Part shown: piece after piece, positions 24,645 through 33,386 of the stretch | How the letters are laid out: each line of letters opens with the position of its first letter | How positions within the stretch are numbered: the stretch's first letter is position 1 | Source of the DNA: an uncultured Ruminococcus sp. | GTDB taxonomy: Bacteria; Bacillota; Clostridia; Oscillospirales; Ruminococcaceae | Length of the DNA stretch: 64,000 nt | Direction of reading: 5' to 3' | NCBI GenBank assembly: GCA_900539835.1 | Contig: UQDR01000006.1 | Span: 1 to 64,000 of the forward strand | Program-made: the position numbers and the translations under genes | The notes under the pieces: model-generated | What the model was told of the DNA's origin: nothing | The model's database searches: none | The model's input: only the letters and a program-made list of their open reading frames with translations

Positions 24645-25313
24645 TTATTTTGTTTCAATATTCAAACTATTTATCCATTCGGAAATTTCATCGCTGTTTG
24701 TATTGCTTTTAAAACGCTTGCCTTTAAGCCATGTTACATCCGACGGGCACAATTCTTTAAGATTTTTTTCACTTATACTGATATCGCTTCCTCCTGATGT
24801 ACAAAAGTCTATTATTGTTTTTCCGGACAAATCATAGCTTTCAACAAAAGTATCAATAATGCGAGGCTCCTCACCCCACCATATAGGATGTCCTATGAAA
24901 ACAATGTCATAATCGTTCATATTAGCAATGCTTCCTTCAATTTCGGTACGGAAGCTGCTGTTGTTCTGCTCCTGATTTGCTCGGCAGTTATCATTTTTAT
25001 AATTTAAGTCCTCATTAGTATATGGCTGAGTGGGAATGATTTCATATAAATCTGCACCTGTGATATTCGCAATAGTTTCGGCAATTGGTTTGGTTGTTCC
25101 TGTAGCAGAAAAATATGCAACAAGGATAGTTGTATCATTCTTTTCAGAATTTATTGATGATATGCTTTCTTGATCAGTATTTTCAGATATTTGCAGGCTT
25201 GAAGATGCTGAAGAGATATCGGAACTGTTATTTGAATTGCCATTGGCTGTTCCGCAGCAGGAAAGGCTAAAAGAGATTATAGTAAACAGGCAGAAAAGAT
25301 ATAGTTTTTTCAT
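24645..25313 (-). CDS. Flavodoxin-fold lipoprotein
   Basis: A 222-aa protein with a lipoprotein signal (SFSLSCCG, lipid-modified Cys near 19-20), a Ser/Asn-rich linker (about 24-60) and a flavodoxin domain: VAYFSATGTTKPIAETIA, YDIVFIGHPIWWGEEPRI and FCTSGGSDIS. It is a paralogue of the cytoplasmic flavodoxin 14 bp downstream, but exported and lipid-anchored. The pair may link membrane and cytoplasmic redox steps; partners are unknown. Confidence 0.87.
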   Translation of the reverse strand: MKKLYLFCLFTIISFSLSCCGTANGNSNNSSDISSASSSLQISENTDQESISSINSEKNDTTILVAYFSATGTTKPIAETIANITGADLYEIIPTQPYTNEDLNYKNDNCRANQEQNNSSFRTEIEGSIANMNDYDIVFIGHPIWWGEEPRIIDTFVESYDLSGKTIIDFCTSGGSDISISEKNLKELCPSDVTWLKGKRFKSNTNSDEISEWINSLNIETK

Positions 25314-25447
25314 GGTAATCCTCCGTTAAATATTTATTTTATTATACTGATTATAAAACTTAGAGTTTACTCGAAGTCAATAGAAGATTAAAGAATTAAT
25401 ATTTTCTTAATACTAAAATCAGATAATAGTAACAAATTCTTTTTGAT

Positions 25448-25533
25448 TTGACGATATAAGTCGAATTTGTTATAATAAGTCCTGAGGAATATTGGAGTAA
25501 AGCAGACACATTTAAATAAATGTGTCTGCTTTT
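25448..25533 (+). ncRNA. Short promoter-terminator unit, possible small RNA or element scar
   Basis: TTGACG (25448-25453), 17-bp spacer and TATAAT (25471-25476) are followed after about 25 nt by a 15-bp perfect stem (25500-25514/25517-25531, AAGCAGACACATTTA) and TTTT. There is no ORF between them. The predicted transcript is about 50 nt. Confidence 0.4.
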
Positions 25534-25776
25534 ATGTATTTCAGAAAATAAAAATTCACCTTAACCATTGTTAAGGTGAATAAGTGCAATTTGTTAAAGA
25601 ATGACCAAACGGGGCGTAAAGTTGGGTAAGAAAGAACAAAAGTACACTTTTTAGCTCTGATTCTCACCGATAAACTACAATTTATCATTCTTTTTATAGC
25701 ACAAATTTGCGCATTTTTAAATACAAAAAAACCTCGACAGCGAAATTGTTTCCGACTGCCAAGGGCAAATTTCATT

Positions 25777-25814
25777 AAAAACCACCTTTGTCTTGGTAGA
25801 CAAAAGTGGTTTTT
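25777..25814 (-). terminator. Terminator left of the att repeat
   Basis: AAAAACCACCTTTGTC pairs with GACAAAAGTGGTTTTT (one mismatch), T-run on either side. It probably ended the original initiator tRNA transcript before the element inserted. Elsewhere in 25534-25776 I see another inverted repeat (about 25554-25581) but no convincing gene. Confidence 0.7.
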
Positions 25815-25818
25815 GATA

Positions 25819-25863
<45 letters not shown>

Positions 25864-25980
25864 TTGCCTCTAACGGACTTCACGTAATTTCATAATGTTG
25901 CACAAAGTTTGATTTTACGGCACTTTCTGAATTGTATCATTGCATATTGTTTCATGAAATTGTGTTGAATTTCATAAAAA

Positions 25981-26000
25981 AGTGGGACATTTGTGGGACA
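25981..26000 (+). other. Candidate integrase arm sites, left
   Basis: AGTGGGACA and GTGGGACA spaced 11 bp apart. The same pair with the same spacing recurs at 36077-36096 near the other end. The stretch 26001-26300 holds no gene I can support. Confidence 0.55.
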
Positions 26001-26300
26001 AAAAAACACCTTTAATTTGTGTCAAGTTGTTACTACCCCCTTTTATAAAATTTATTGTGGAGTTGGAAAGAGTTTTGCCTCACCGATTTCCTAAGACTAA
26101 AAATATATTTGATAATAAGGGGGGGCACTCGCTTTAGAGGTTTAAATTGTTAATATGGGGATTCTCTTTTATTCTAAATATCCATAAAGCAAACAGAAAC
26201 GCTCTGTAATCGCTTTTTGTTTTAGATATGAATTATACTACGAAAGCATTAGAATTGATTTAAGGGGCATTCTCGTGCGAATTATGGACACATTAACATA

Positions 26301-26332
26301 AAAGCAGGACTGATTAATTTCAGTCCTGCTTT
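26301..26332 (-). terminator. Terminator after the integrase gene
   Basis: A perfect 13-bp stem, AAAGCAGGACTGA/TCAGTCCTGCTTT, directly after the integrase stop; T-rich on the exit side. Confidence 0.8.
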
Positions 26333-26338
26333 GTTTAT

Positions 26339-27772
26339 TTATTCAGCTTTCTTCTGCCGTTCCTCTGTTTTAGGTCTTAAAATAACATTAGCAATACATT
26401 CAGATGATTGTCTATCAGCTTCTTTCATTATGTGGCTGTATATATCAGTTGTAGTGCTTACCTTGCTATGTCCTAAACGTTTGCTTATACTGATACTGTC
26501 AATGTTGTTGAAATATAAGATACTTGCCATTGTGTGCCTGAATGCGTGAGGGTTTATGTGTGGCAAGTTGTAACGCTTTGAAAATCCGTCAAGCCATGTA
26601 TTTAAGCCGTCAGGGTGTAATGGCTTTCCTGCATTTTCAGCTTTCTCCTGAAAGAATAGATAATTTGTGTTATGCCACTGATCGCCATACATACGAGCCT
26701 GCATAAGATACCATGCACGATATTCTTTTAGCAAATTCATAGTTTCGTTAGGAAGCGTTATATAACGGTCGCTATCTACTGTTTTCGGTGTATCTTCATA
26801 AGTTCCAATATCAGCAGAGTAAAGAATACTCCTGCAAATGTGTATGCGGTTGTTTTTCCAGTCGATAACGTCCCACTTTAAGCCGAGAATTTCGCCACGT
26901 CTTGCACCTGATATAAGCAGTAAGTGTACAAGTGTTTTCCATTTTATCGGCTCTTTTTCTAAGCAATTCCTTATGCGTTCGATGTCCTCGACCTGAAAAT
27001 AATTGACTTTCTCATGTTTGATTTTAGGCGGTGTTGCTTTTCGAGCAGGATTGAACGGTATGAGCATTTCCTTGTCAGCCTGAGCAAGTACGGTTGAAAT
27101 AAGTCTGTGATACTCTGTAACAGTTTTGTTTGAAAGTGGTCTGCTGTCCGTTATAACCGTGAAAAGCTTTTCAACAGGTACATTAAGATAATCACTAATC
27201 TTTTCTGCTGACGTGAGCGTTATATTACTCTTGTTTATTACTGCTCTCACCGTTGTTGCCGGCACTCCTGAACCGTCAGTAAGTGCTTTTTGTGTTATTC
27301 CGTGTTTCTTTAGATACTCCTTGAAGTCAGCCTTGCAGCAGGCTTTCGCTTGCGTTCTGCGTGAGCCTTTTTTTAATAGCTTTTCATACAGGGTGTTAAG
27401 ATGTTGAGGCCGTATCTCAGATATTTTCAAGAATCCTATATGCTCATTGATTACTTTCAGAAGCTCCCTGTATCTTACAAGCGTTCGGTGTTTTGCTCCC
27501 TGACGTTCTTTCAGTGTAAGAACATATTCCGCATACTCTGAAAATGTTTGCCTTGTATCGCAAGCAAGTCCTGTTTTACATTGTTCCTCAAATTCAACAG
27601 CAAATTTGTTTAATGCCTTTTCGTTTTGACGTTCTGTTTTATTGGGGTCAACTTTATATGTTGCTGTGTATGGTTTAAGTTCTTTACCGTCAGGAGCATA
27701 GCCCTTGAATACTCTTATCTGATATGATGTTATAATACCGTCTTTATTTTTTCGTGGTCTTATACGTGCCAT
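26339..27772 (-). CDS. int: Tyrosine site-specific integrase with internal XRE-type HTH
   Basis: A 477-aa phage-type integrase that recombines the element into the tRNA gene. It has an AP2-like arm-binding domain (about 1-65), a core-binding domain (about 75-240) and a catalytic domain (about 255-460). The catalytic residues are Arg in SGARRGEILGLKW (291), HAFRH (409-413), LGHS (His 435) and Tyr 445 in TDIYSHI. The core-binding domain is split by about 60 aa (about 150-207) forming a Cro/CI-like helix-turn-helix (ITQKALTDGSGVPATTVRAV...NVPVEKLF). The last gene before the left att site, as usual. Confidence 0.95.
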   Translation of the reverse strand: MARIRPRKNKDGIITSYQIRVFKGYAPDGKELKPYTATYKVDPNKTERQNEKALNKFAVEFEEQCKTGLACDTRQTFSEYAEYVLTLKERQGAKHRTLVRYRELLKVINEHIGFLKISEIRPQHLNTLYEKLLKKGSRRTQAKACCKADFKEYLKKHGITQKALTDGSGVPATTVRAVINKSNITLTSAEKISDYLNVPVEKLFTVITDSRPLSNKTVTEYHRLISTVLAQADKEMLIPFNPARKATPPKIKHEKVNYFQVEDIERIRNCLEKEPIKWKTLVHLLLISGARRGEILGLKWDVIDWKNNRIHICRSILYSADIGTYEDTPKTVDSDRYITLPNETMNLLKEYRAWYLMQARMYGDQWHNTNYLFFQEKAENAGKPLHPDGLNTWLDGFSKRYNLPHINPHAFRHTMASILYFNNIDSISISKRLGHSKVSTTTDIYSHIMKEADRQSSECIANVILRPKTEERQKKAE

Positions 27773-27803
27773 AAAATCAGCCCTTTCTATATGATGTATT
27801 AGC

Positions 27804-27913
27804 TTGACACCAAAGGGCTTTTCATGCTATAATTTTAATGCTTTCTATAGCAGACTTTGCCTTTTGGTGAGGTCTATTTAAACCGTTCTGTATGCCAGTA
27901 CAGGGCGGTTTTT
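27804..27913 (+). ncRNA. Candidate small RNA between integrase and DUF6076-like gene
   Basis: TTGACA (27804-27809), 18-bp spacer, TATAAT (27828-27833). After about 18 nt comes a 10-bp stem AGACTTTGCC/GGTGAGGTCT (27852-27875), then a terminator AACCG..CTGT/ACAG..CGGTT (27880-27910) with TTTTT. The predicted RNA is about 75 nt, transcribed opposite to both flanking genes. No ORF. Confidence 0.55.
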
Positions 27914-27914
27914 A

Positions 27915-28904
27915 TTATTTAACAGATTTCAGCCAATCTATAAATTCATTTTCTGTTTTTATTCCGTTTTTTACATCTGTCTTCCATTGTTTAGATCGTT
28001 CTTTAAAGTTTGTAAAGTCTTTTTCATAACTCGGTATTTCTGGATTGCGCCTAACACGCATTTGCTTAGTTGAATAGATGTTTCTGTAAAGAGTCATTGA
28101 CTCATTTTTTTTAGTTTTTTCGTACCACAATTTTTTACTACCATATTCCTTACAAGTTAGACTCTTATCCTGTGGGCTAATATTATCACAGTAAATGGTG
28201 TCTGAACGTTTTTCAGGATAAAAATATTTATTACAATTAGCACATTTTTTTAAGCGCTTATTATTTTTTATCATAGTTATTAAAACGTGTTTAAATAACT
28301 CTTCAAAACTATTAAAGCTATACGAATTTTCTATTTTAAGATTTAACTTATTTTTTTTATAAAATTCTTTTGGGGATAAGCCTGATTTAAAAAATTCTTT
28401 TCGCCAGTTATCATATTTTAATTTATCTTCTAAATTTGCTGGCTCACAAGAAAATTTTATTTCTTGAGGACTTACTTTCAAGGTGATTTGATGGAAATTG
28501 CCTGAATAAAATTCCCTGTAAATAAAAAACTTTTCTTTTGTTGTTAAGCCACTTTCATCATCCAGCAAAACAAAATCAATAAAGTTCATATATTTTTTAT
28601 AGTTTATTCTGCTTACACGCTCCCTAATGTTTGTACATTCATCTTGGAAATATTGAAGGTCTTGTTGATATAGCAACTCTAATTTGTTTGTTATTTCTTC
28701 ATCACTAATAGATTTTTCGTTAGTTTTTTCTGATAAGGAGTTATAACGTTGTTGGTAATAATCTTCAAAACCTACAAATCCGTTGCTGCAAAAAAAGGGA
28801 ATAAAGTCATTATTCAGCACTTTTGAAATAAACGTTCCATCACTTATTGGAAGTGAAACACTTTTTGTCCTAAATCCAAAATAATTATCAAACTGAAAAC
28901 TCAA
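27915..28904 (-). CDS. DUF6076-like protein with C-terminal zinc ribbon
   Basis: A 329-aa soluble protein with a mostly helical N-terminal region. About residues 240-275 contain KKCANCNKYFYPEKRSDTIYCD...C, a Cys4-type zinc ribbon that resembles the CGNR/DUF6076 group often found next to integrases in Firmicute elements. Start TTG at 28904 behind AAGGAG. It is transcribed in the same direction as the integrase from the divergent control region. The role is unknown; a DNA-binding regulator of the element is plausible. Confidence 0.7.
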   Translation of the reverse strand: MSFQFDNYFGFRTKSVSLPISDGTFISKVLNNDFIPFFCSNGFVGFEDYYQQRYNSLSEKTNEKSISDEEITNKLELLYQQDLQYFQDECTNIRERVSRINYKKYMNFIDFVLLDDESGLTTKEKFFIYREFYSGNFHQITLKVSPQEIKFSCEPANLEDKLKYDNWRKEFFKSGLSPKEFYKKNKLNLKIENSYSFNSFEELFKHVLITMIKNNKRLKKCANCNKYFYPEKRSDTIYCDNISPQDKSLTCKEYGSKKLWYEKTKKNESMTLYRNIYSTKQMRVRRNPEIPSYEKDFTNFKERSKQWKTDVKNGIKTENEFIDWLKSVK

Positions 28905-28921
28905 ATAAAACGCTCCTTACT

Positions 28922-29049
28922 GTGTTATATGTTACTATGAAATTCAGCAACCTATACTTTGTTATCAAAAATTATCAAAAATACTTGCATACAACTCAGT
29001 TATATGTTATACTAAACTATAGCAACCACTAACACAAATATAACATATA
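28922..29049. promoter_or_regulatory. Divergent control region with repeated operator-like sites
   Basis: The 11-mer GTTATATGTTA occurs at 28922-28932 and 28999-29009. A related inverted copy, TAACATATA, lies at 29041-29049. The second copy overlaps the -10 of the rightward promoter, so repressor control of the int side versus the replication side is likely. Confidence 0.55.
28985..29013 (+). promoter_or_regulatory. Rightward promoter of the replication operon
   Basis: TTGCAT (28985-28990), 17-bp spacer, TATACT (29008-29013), about 90 bp before the first rightward gene. Confidence 0.65.
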
Positions 29050-29103
29050 TTCGTTAGGTTGTCAACCACCACAACAAAAATTTTTTGAAAGGAGCGAGAT
29101 TTT

Positions 29104-29292
29104 ATGGCAAACACTGAAATTAGGGCAATGCTCAAAGCTGAAAAAATCCCATATTGGAGAATTGGCGATAAATTAGGTGTGCATGAAAACACCGTAATCC
29201 GCCGTATGCGTCATGAGCTTTCAGAAGCTGACAAAAAGGAATTTCTAAAAGCAATATCTGAAATCATGACAGAAAATAAGAAAACCGCCTGA
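29104..29292 (+). CDS. Small helix-turn-helix DNA-binding protein
   Basis: A 62-aa protein, nearly all one helix-turn-helix (IRAMLKAEKIPYWRIGDKLGVHENTVIRRMRHELS, residues about 6-40) with a short helical tail. It is the first rightward gene after the divergent operators, with a GAAAGGAGCG site. Such proteins often control element excision or replication genes. Promoter repression is inferred. Confidence 0.8.
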   Translation: MANTEIRAMLKAEKIPYWRIGDKLGVHENTVIRRMRHELSEADKKEFLKAISEIMTENKKTA

Positions 29293-29423
29293 ACGCTACC
29301 AACATTCAGACGGCGAGCAGGCTTTAATACCTGCTATTAGAAAACAACACTCAAATTGTTTCCGTTCCTATTTTACCATGTTTGGAGCGGAAACGCAAGC
29401 CCGAATATGGGAGAAAGGAATTT

Positions 29424-29627
29424 ATGAATAATATTACATGTAAAAGCAATGTCCCACGCATGAGGACTATTCCACAGTTTAAGAAAGAATTTCCCGAATT
29501 GCAGCTATCAGAACGGTACTTGCGTTCACTTGCAAGAGAAAACCTTATAGCCTGTGTTCATATAGGCAGAAAAACTCTAATTAATATTGACAGCCTTTTC
29601 AGCTTTCTAAACGGCGAGGGGGCTTGA
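29424..29627 (+). CDS. Excisionase-like DNA-binding protein
   Basis: A 67-aa protein with a winged-helix pattern of the MerR/excisionase type: IPQFKKEFPELQLSERYLRSLARENLIACVHIGRKTLINIDSLFSFLNG. Start at ATG 29424 behind GAAAGGAA; the longer frame from 29382 lacks a site. It probably works with the integrase in excision, or regulates the next genes. Close upstream of the next HTH gene. Confidence 0.75.
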   Translation: MNNITCKSNVPRMRTIPQFKKEFPELQLSERYLRSLARENLIACVHIGRKTLINIDSLFSFLNGEGA

Positions 29628-29629
29628 CT

Positions 29630-29938
29630 ATGACGAATATAAACTCACAGCTTATATATGACAATATAGGAACAGGCAAGGAGAACGCTACAAGCTCAAA
29701 GCAGCTGCAACAGCTTTCAGGGCTTTGCGAACGTGATTTAAGAAAAACTATCGAACGGCTCAGGCGGTCGGGCTGTGTGATTATATCGGCAGTTGACGGC
29801 GGATATTATAAGCCTGCCAATATAACAGAGCTTAAGCAATTTATACATAAAGAGAATTCAAGAGCACTGTCCGTTCTTACAACTCTAAAATCAGCAAGAA
29901 CGCTACTGAAAGACTGGGACGGTGAAGTCATTGATTGA
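29630..29938 (+). CDS. Winged-helix DNA-binding protein
   Basis: A 102-aa protein with a winged-helix core (SSKQLQQLSGLCERDLRKTIERLRRSGCVIISAVDGGYYKPA, about residues 21-63) and a helical C-terminus. ATG 29630 has GAGGGGG upstream; a TTG at 29624 is possible. Its end overlaps the primase start by 17 bp, so it is translationally linked to replication. It may be the replication initiator's regulator or an origin-binding helper. Confidence 0.72.
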   Translation: MTNINSQLIYDNIGTGKENATSSKQLQQLSGLCERDLRKTIERLRRSGCVIISAVDGGYYKPANITELKQFIHKENSRALSVLTTLKSARTLLKDWDGEVID

Positions 29939-32351
29939 ATTTCCTATACAGATTGACAGCGTTTCATTTCATGGAAAACCAAAAGGTGCTGACGTTTCTA
30001 AAATAAAGCCACGACTTGCAGGAATGAAGCCTGAAAATATAAATATACGACAGCTCGCAGAATCGGTAACAAACGGCAGGAGTTTCTCCCCTGCTGTTTT
30101 GCGGGGCGGAGCTAAAGCAGATAATTGGCACAGTCAGCAAGTATTCTGTATTGATATTGATAACGAGGACAAAACAGCTCCAAAGGGAGAAAAAAGGCAA
30201 AGCCCCAACCCTCTTACAGTTGTTGAAGTATTTAAACGCTGTAATGATTGGAACATAAAGCCTGCTTTGATTTATGAAACATTTTCAAGTTCTGAACAGT
30301 GGCTTAAATTCCGTATCGTATTTATATCTGACAAGCTAATTACAGACGGTTCAGAGCGTGATAATATACAGATTGCATTAATGGAAATATTCCCTGAATG
30401 TGACACAAGCTGTAAAAACCGTGACAGGCTTTTCTTCGGGGGCAAGAGTACGCTTTACATTGACGAGAAGTCCTGTTTTGACCCTGCTGTTCTGAATACT
30501 TTAATTAAGGCAGAAAAAAGTAAGCAAACTTTTGAGAAGTTTGACAGGCAAAACAGAAAAACTTCTGATTTCAGGCTTGACGAGCTTAAAAGAACCTTTG
30601 ATTTTTTAGGATATGTCCGCCAAAATTACAACGGGACAGAACGAAAAGCAGGACATTATATTTGCATTAATCCCTGCCCTGTGTGCGGTCACAATGACGA
30701 TTTTATCTTTTATCCTGGAACTAATACATTTATGTGCTTTGGAGCAAATGGCAACAAAGGCGGTTCTGTTATTGATTTTCTTATGTATACTAAAAATATT
30801 GATAAGACAGAAGCTATTGATATGTTTAAATATGAGCTTTGCGGTTTATCAAGACTACAAGAAAAGGCTGTATACAGAAAAGATTCCATGGCAAAAAATG
30901 CAGACAAAGCAGGAATTGAATTTCAGGACGGAGAACTTCCAAGCTACATAATTGAAAAGATAAATGAAAAAACAGGACAAGTTAAATACAGTATAAGCTG
31001 TCCGCTTCTTGCAAAATATATCCGTGAACATTGCCACTATATATCAATCAATGACAGACTATCGAAATCAAACCGTATGTTTTGGTATGACAAAGGTGTT
31101 TATAAACCTATTAATGACGATATGCTACAGGGCTTTATAAAAAAGCATATAACAATAGTTGATGAAACATTGCTGAGAATGCGTGACGTTTTGGAAGTTA
31201 TGAGAAACTTGAAAACTGATTTAACTTTTGTTGATGAAAGTTTGCTAAATGCTGATGAGAATATTATTAATTTTCAAAATGGATTGCTTTATTTAAATGA
31301 GATGAAATTATATCCTCACTCACCTGATGTGCTTTCTACAATTCAGATTCCATGCAGATATAATCCCAATAATCATACCACACCTGTTTTCAACAGCTTT
31401 ATTGATGAGCTTACAAGCAATGACGTTGAAAAGCGTGAATTGCTCCTTGAATTTATGGGGGTGTGTATCTCAAACATAAAAGGATTCAGAATGAAACAGG
31501 CTTTATTCATGTATGGCAAGGGCAACACTGGAAAATCTCAATTAAAGAGCCTTACTGAAAAGCTGTTAGGCAGAGATAATTATTCTAACTGTGATTTATC
31601 AACTCTTGAAGAACGTTTCGGAACAAGTCAATTATATATGAAAAGGCTTTCGGGAAGTAGTGATATGTCTTTTGTTAGTATAAAGGAATTGAAGATTTTT
31701 AAATGTGCCACAGGCGGAGATGATATATTCATTGAATTTAAAGGCAAGGACGGGTTCAGTTTTAAATACAATGGTTTGTTGTGGTATTGTATGAATGAAC
31801 TGCCTAATTTCGGCGGTGATAGGGGCAAATGGGTTTATGAGCGAATTATAACTCTTGACTGTAACAATGTTATTCCGCCTGAAAAACAGGACAAGCTCTT
31901 GCTTGATAAGATGTACGCAGAACGTGAAGCTATAATTAATCTGCTTATTCCTGCTGTTAAGAGAGTAAAAGACAATGGCTATAGATTTTATATCCCTGAG
32001 GCTTGCCGATTAAATAATGAGCAGTACGCAGAGCAAAACAGCCCAGTAAGACTATTTTTAAAAGAGTGTTGCGAGCGTTGCAGTGCATTGAAAGCAAAAG
32101 ATGATGAATGCACAACAGGAAAAGTATATGATGTTTTCAAAGCGTGGTATTCAGATAATGTGAATAGCCGTATAGCTCCGCCCTCTGACCGTAATTTTAG
32201 AAAAGAGCTTGCAGAAACATTTGAAGTGAATAATATTTCTGATATTGTTTACAAGACGGCTCAGTATAGATTTTACCCTTTGACTATTAACCTTGAAACT
32301 AAAATCAAATATCAACATGTTTACGGTTTTTATAAATTTAGTATTGATTAA
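29922..32351 (+). CDS. Primase-helicase replication protein (AEP/D5-SF3 type)
   Basis: An 809-aa replication protein. The N-terminal part has an archaeo-eukaryotic-primase-like motif FCIDIDNED (76-84) and RDRLFFGG (168-174). A CHC2-like zinc finger follows (CPVCGHNDDFIFYPGTNTFMCFG, 252-274). The C-terminal half is a D5-type superfamily 3 helicase with Walker A MYGKGNTGKS (about 530-540) and a later YCMNELP/GDRGKW segment. It matches pri-rep proteins of P4-like satellites. GTG start at 29922. The iteron cluster begins at its stop codon, so it very likely initiates replication there. Confidence 0.9.
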   Translation: MKSLIEFPIQIDSVSFHGKPKGADVSKIKPRLAGMKPENINIRQLAESVTNGRSFSPAVLRGGAKADNWHSQQVFCIDIDNEDKTAPKGEKRQSPNPLTVVEVFKRCNDWNIKPALIYETFSSSEQWLKFRIVFISDKLITDGSERDNIQIALMEIFPECDTSCKNRDRLFFGGKSTLYIDEKSCFDPAVLNTLIKAEKSKQTFEKFDRQNRKTSDFRLDELKRTFDFLGYVRQNYNGTERKAGHYICINPCPVCGHNDDFIFYPGTNTFMCFGANGNKGGSVIDFLMYTKNIDKTEAIDMFKYELCGLSRLQEKAVYRKDSMAKNADKAGIEFQDGELPSYIIEKINEKTGQVKYSISCPLLAKYIREHCHYISINDRLSKSNRMFWYDKGVYKPINDDMLQGFIKKHITIVDETLLRMRDVLEVMRNLKTDLTFVDESLLNADENIINFQNGLLYLNEMKLYPHSPDVLSTIQIPCRYNPNNHTTPVFNSFIDELTSNDVEKRELLLEFMGVCISNIKGFRMKQALFMYGKGNTGKSQLKSLTEKLLGRDNYSNCDLSTLEERFGTSQLYMKRLSGSSDMSFVSIKELKIFKCATGGDDIFIEFKGKDGFSFKYNGLLWYCMNELPNFGGDRGKWVYERIITLDCNNVIPPEKQDKLLLDKMYAEREAIINLLIPAVKRVKDNGYRFYIPEACRLNNEQYAEQNSPVRLFLKECCERCSALKAKDDECTTGKVYDVFKAWYSDNVNSRIAPPSDRNFRKELAETFEVNNISDIVYKTAQYRFYPLTINLETKIKYQHVYGFYKFSID

Positions 32352-32625
32352 TGGCACGAATGGCACAAGTGAAAATTTTGTGCCATAGTTTGTGCCATAG
32401 CTAAAATCCCTATAATAGGGCATTTGCAAGCAATAATGGCACGAATGGCACAAATATTAAACTCCTAAGACACAAAAATACAAAATATATGATATCACAT
32501 ATATAATAAATATATATAATAACTTAAAAAAACGTGCCATTTCAGCCATAATCATTAAATAACAGCGTAAATACAGCGTTTTTGGTATGGCACAAATAAA
32601 AAATATCTGCCATAGTTTGTGCCAT
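32351..32625. other. Predicted replication origin with iterons
   Basis: Nine exact copies of ATGGCAC or its complement lie at 32351, 32360, 32380 (rc), 32392 (rc), 32436, 32445, 32534 (rc), 32587 and 32619 (rc). Tandem pairs have 9-bp spacing. They flank an AT-rich core (about 32452-32530). Position directly after pri-rep and iterons around an AT-rich core are as in SaPI origins. Confidence 0.7.
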
Positions 32626-32654
32626 TTTAGCCATTAATCGAAAGGAACATTAAT

Positions 32655-32999
32655 TTGAGCAATACAGAAATGAAAAATATAGTCCTTGAATATATTCGGA
32701 AGAACAACGGAACGAGCTATGCCGAACTTGAATGGCTCTTTGAGCAGCATAGCTATGATTATATCGGCAATATTGAAACGGTCAGCAATAGCAATTCTTA
32801 TGTTGTCTTTTGGTGCGGTTGGAATAAGCAGGCTTTTGAAATTCTTAGGGAGCTTATGAGGGAAAAACAAATTGAACGTATTCCCTGTAAACCGATAATA
32901 TATCTAATTGACGGCAAGGGCTTGAATTATCTAGTGCTTAATGATATTTTTGATGTAAGGACAAGCCATTGGTTGCCTTGTGTGTTTAATGCTTTGTAA
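32655..32999 (+). CDS. Hypothetical element protein
   Basis: A 114-aa soluble protein starting at TTG 32655 behind CGAAAGGAAC. It appears alpha/beta, with a helical start (MKNIVLEYIRKNNGTSYAELEWLFEQH) that looks like a winged-helix half and a core containing VVFWCGWNKQAFEILRELM. I do not recognise the family. It sits right after the predicted origin. Confidence 0.6.
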   Translation: MSNTEMKNIVLEYIRKNNGTSYAELEWLFEQHSYDYIGNIETVSNSNSYVVFWCGWNKQAFEILRELMREKQIERIPCKPIIYLIDGKGLNYLVLNDIFDVRTSHWLPCVFNAL

Positions 33000-33386
33000 A
33001 TCGGAGTTTTCGGAGTCCCTAAAAGAAGCGATATTCAGCCACCAATAGAACTTGAAGTCGAGAGGAAGTCGAAGTGAAGCCGTGAAGAAGCCGTGAAAAA
33101 CAATATCGGGGGGCTATGCCCCCTAATGGGTGATCTATGCACTTCAACCCCGCCATTGTGAAAATTTCTCGCTGAATTAGTAAACGAACCCCGAACGAAC
33201 CCCGAGAAAAAGTAAATAAGCAGAGAAAGATATAATAACGAAATAAACATTATTCGGCTATTTCGGCTATCCTAAAAAATGTGGGAAAATGTTGGAGAAT
33301 ATAGGAGCAGTAAACAAGTAAAATCCTGCTTGTTCCATTTCAGAATGTTGAGAAATGTTGAGTTTATTTGCAAATAAAGAATATCT
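33000..33386. other. Non-coding stretch with short repeats and a GC hairpin
   Basis: No supported gene. It contains short tandem repeats (GAAGCCGTGAAGAAGCCGTGAA near 33075-33100; CGAACCCCGAACGAACCCCG near 33184-33203) and a strong hairpin GGGGGC-TAT-GCCCCC (about 33108-33122). It could be a transfer origin remnant or a packaging/regulatory site; neither is shown. Confidence 0.4.

Noticed and set aside
25512..25775. Minus-strand frame of 87 codons
   Set aside because: It covers the hairpins and inverted repeats left of the att site, has no ribosome site and an unlikely composition. Treated as non-coding.
32351..32625. CRISPR or tRNA-like repeats
   Set aside because: Heptamers in both orientations around an AT-rich core fit replication iterons, not an array.
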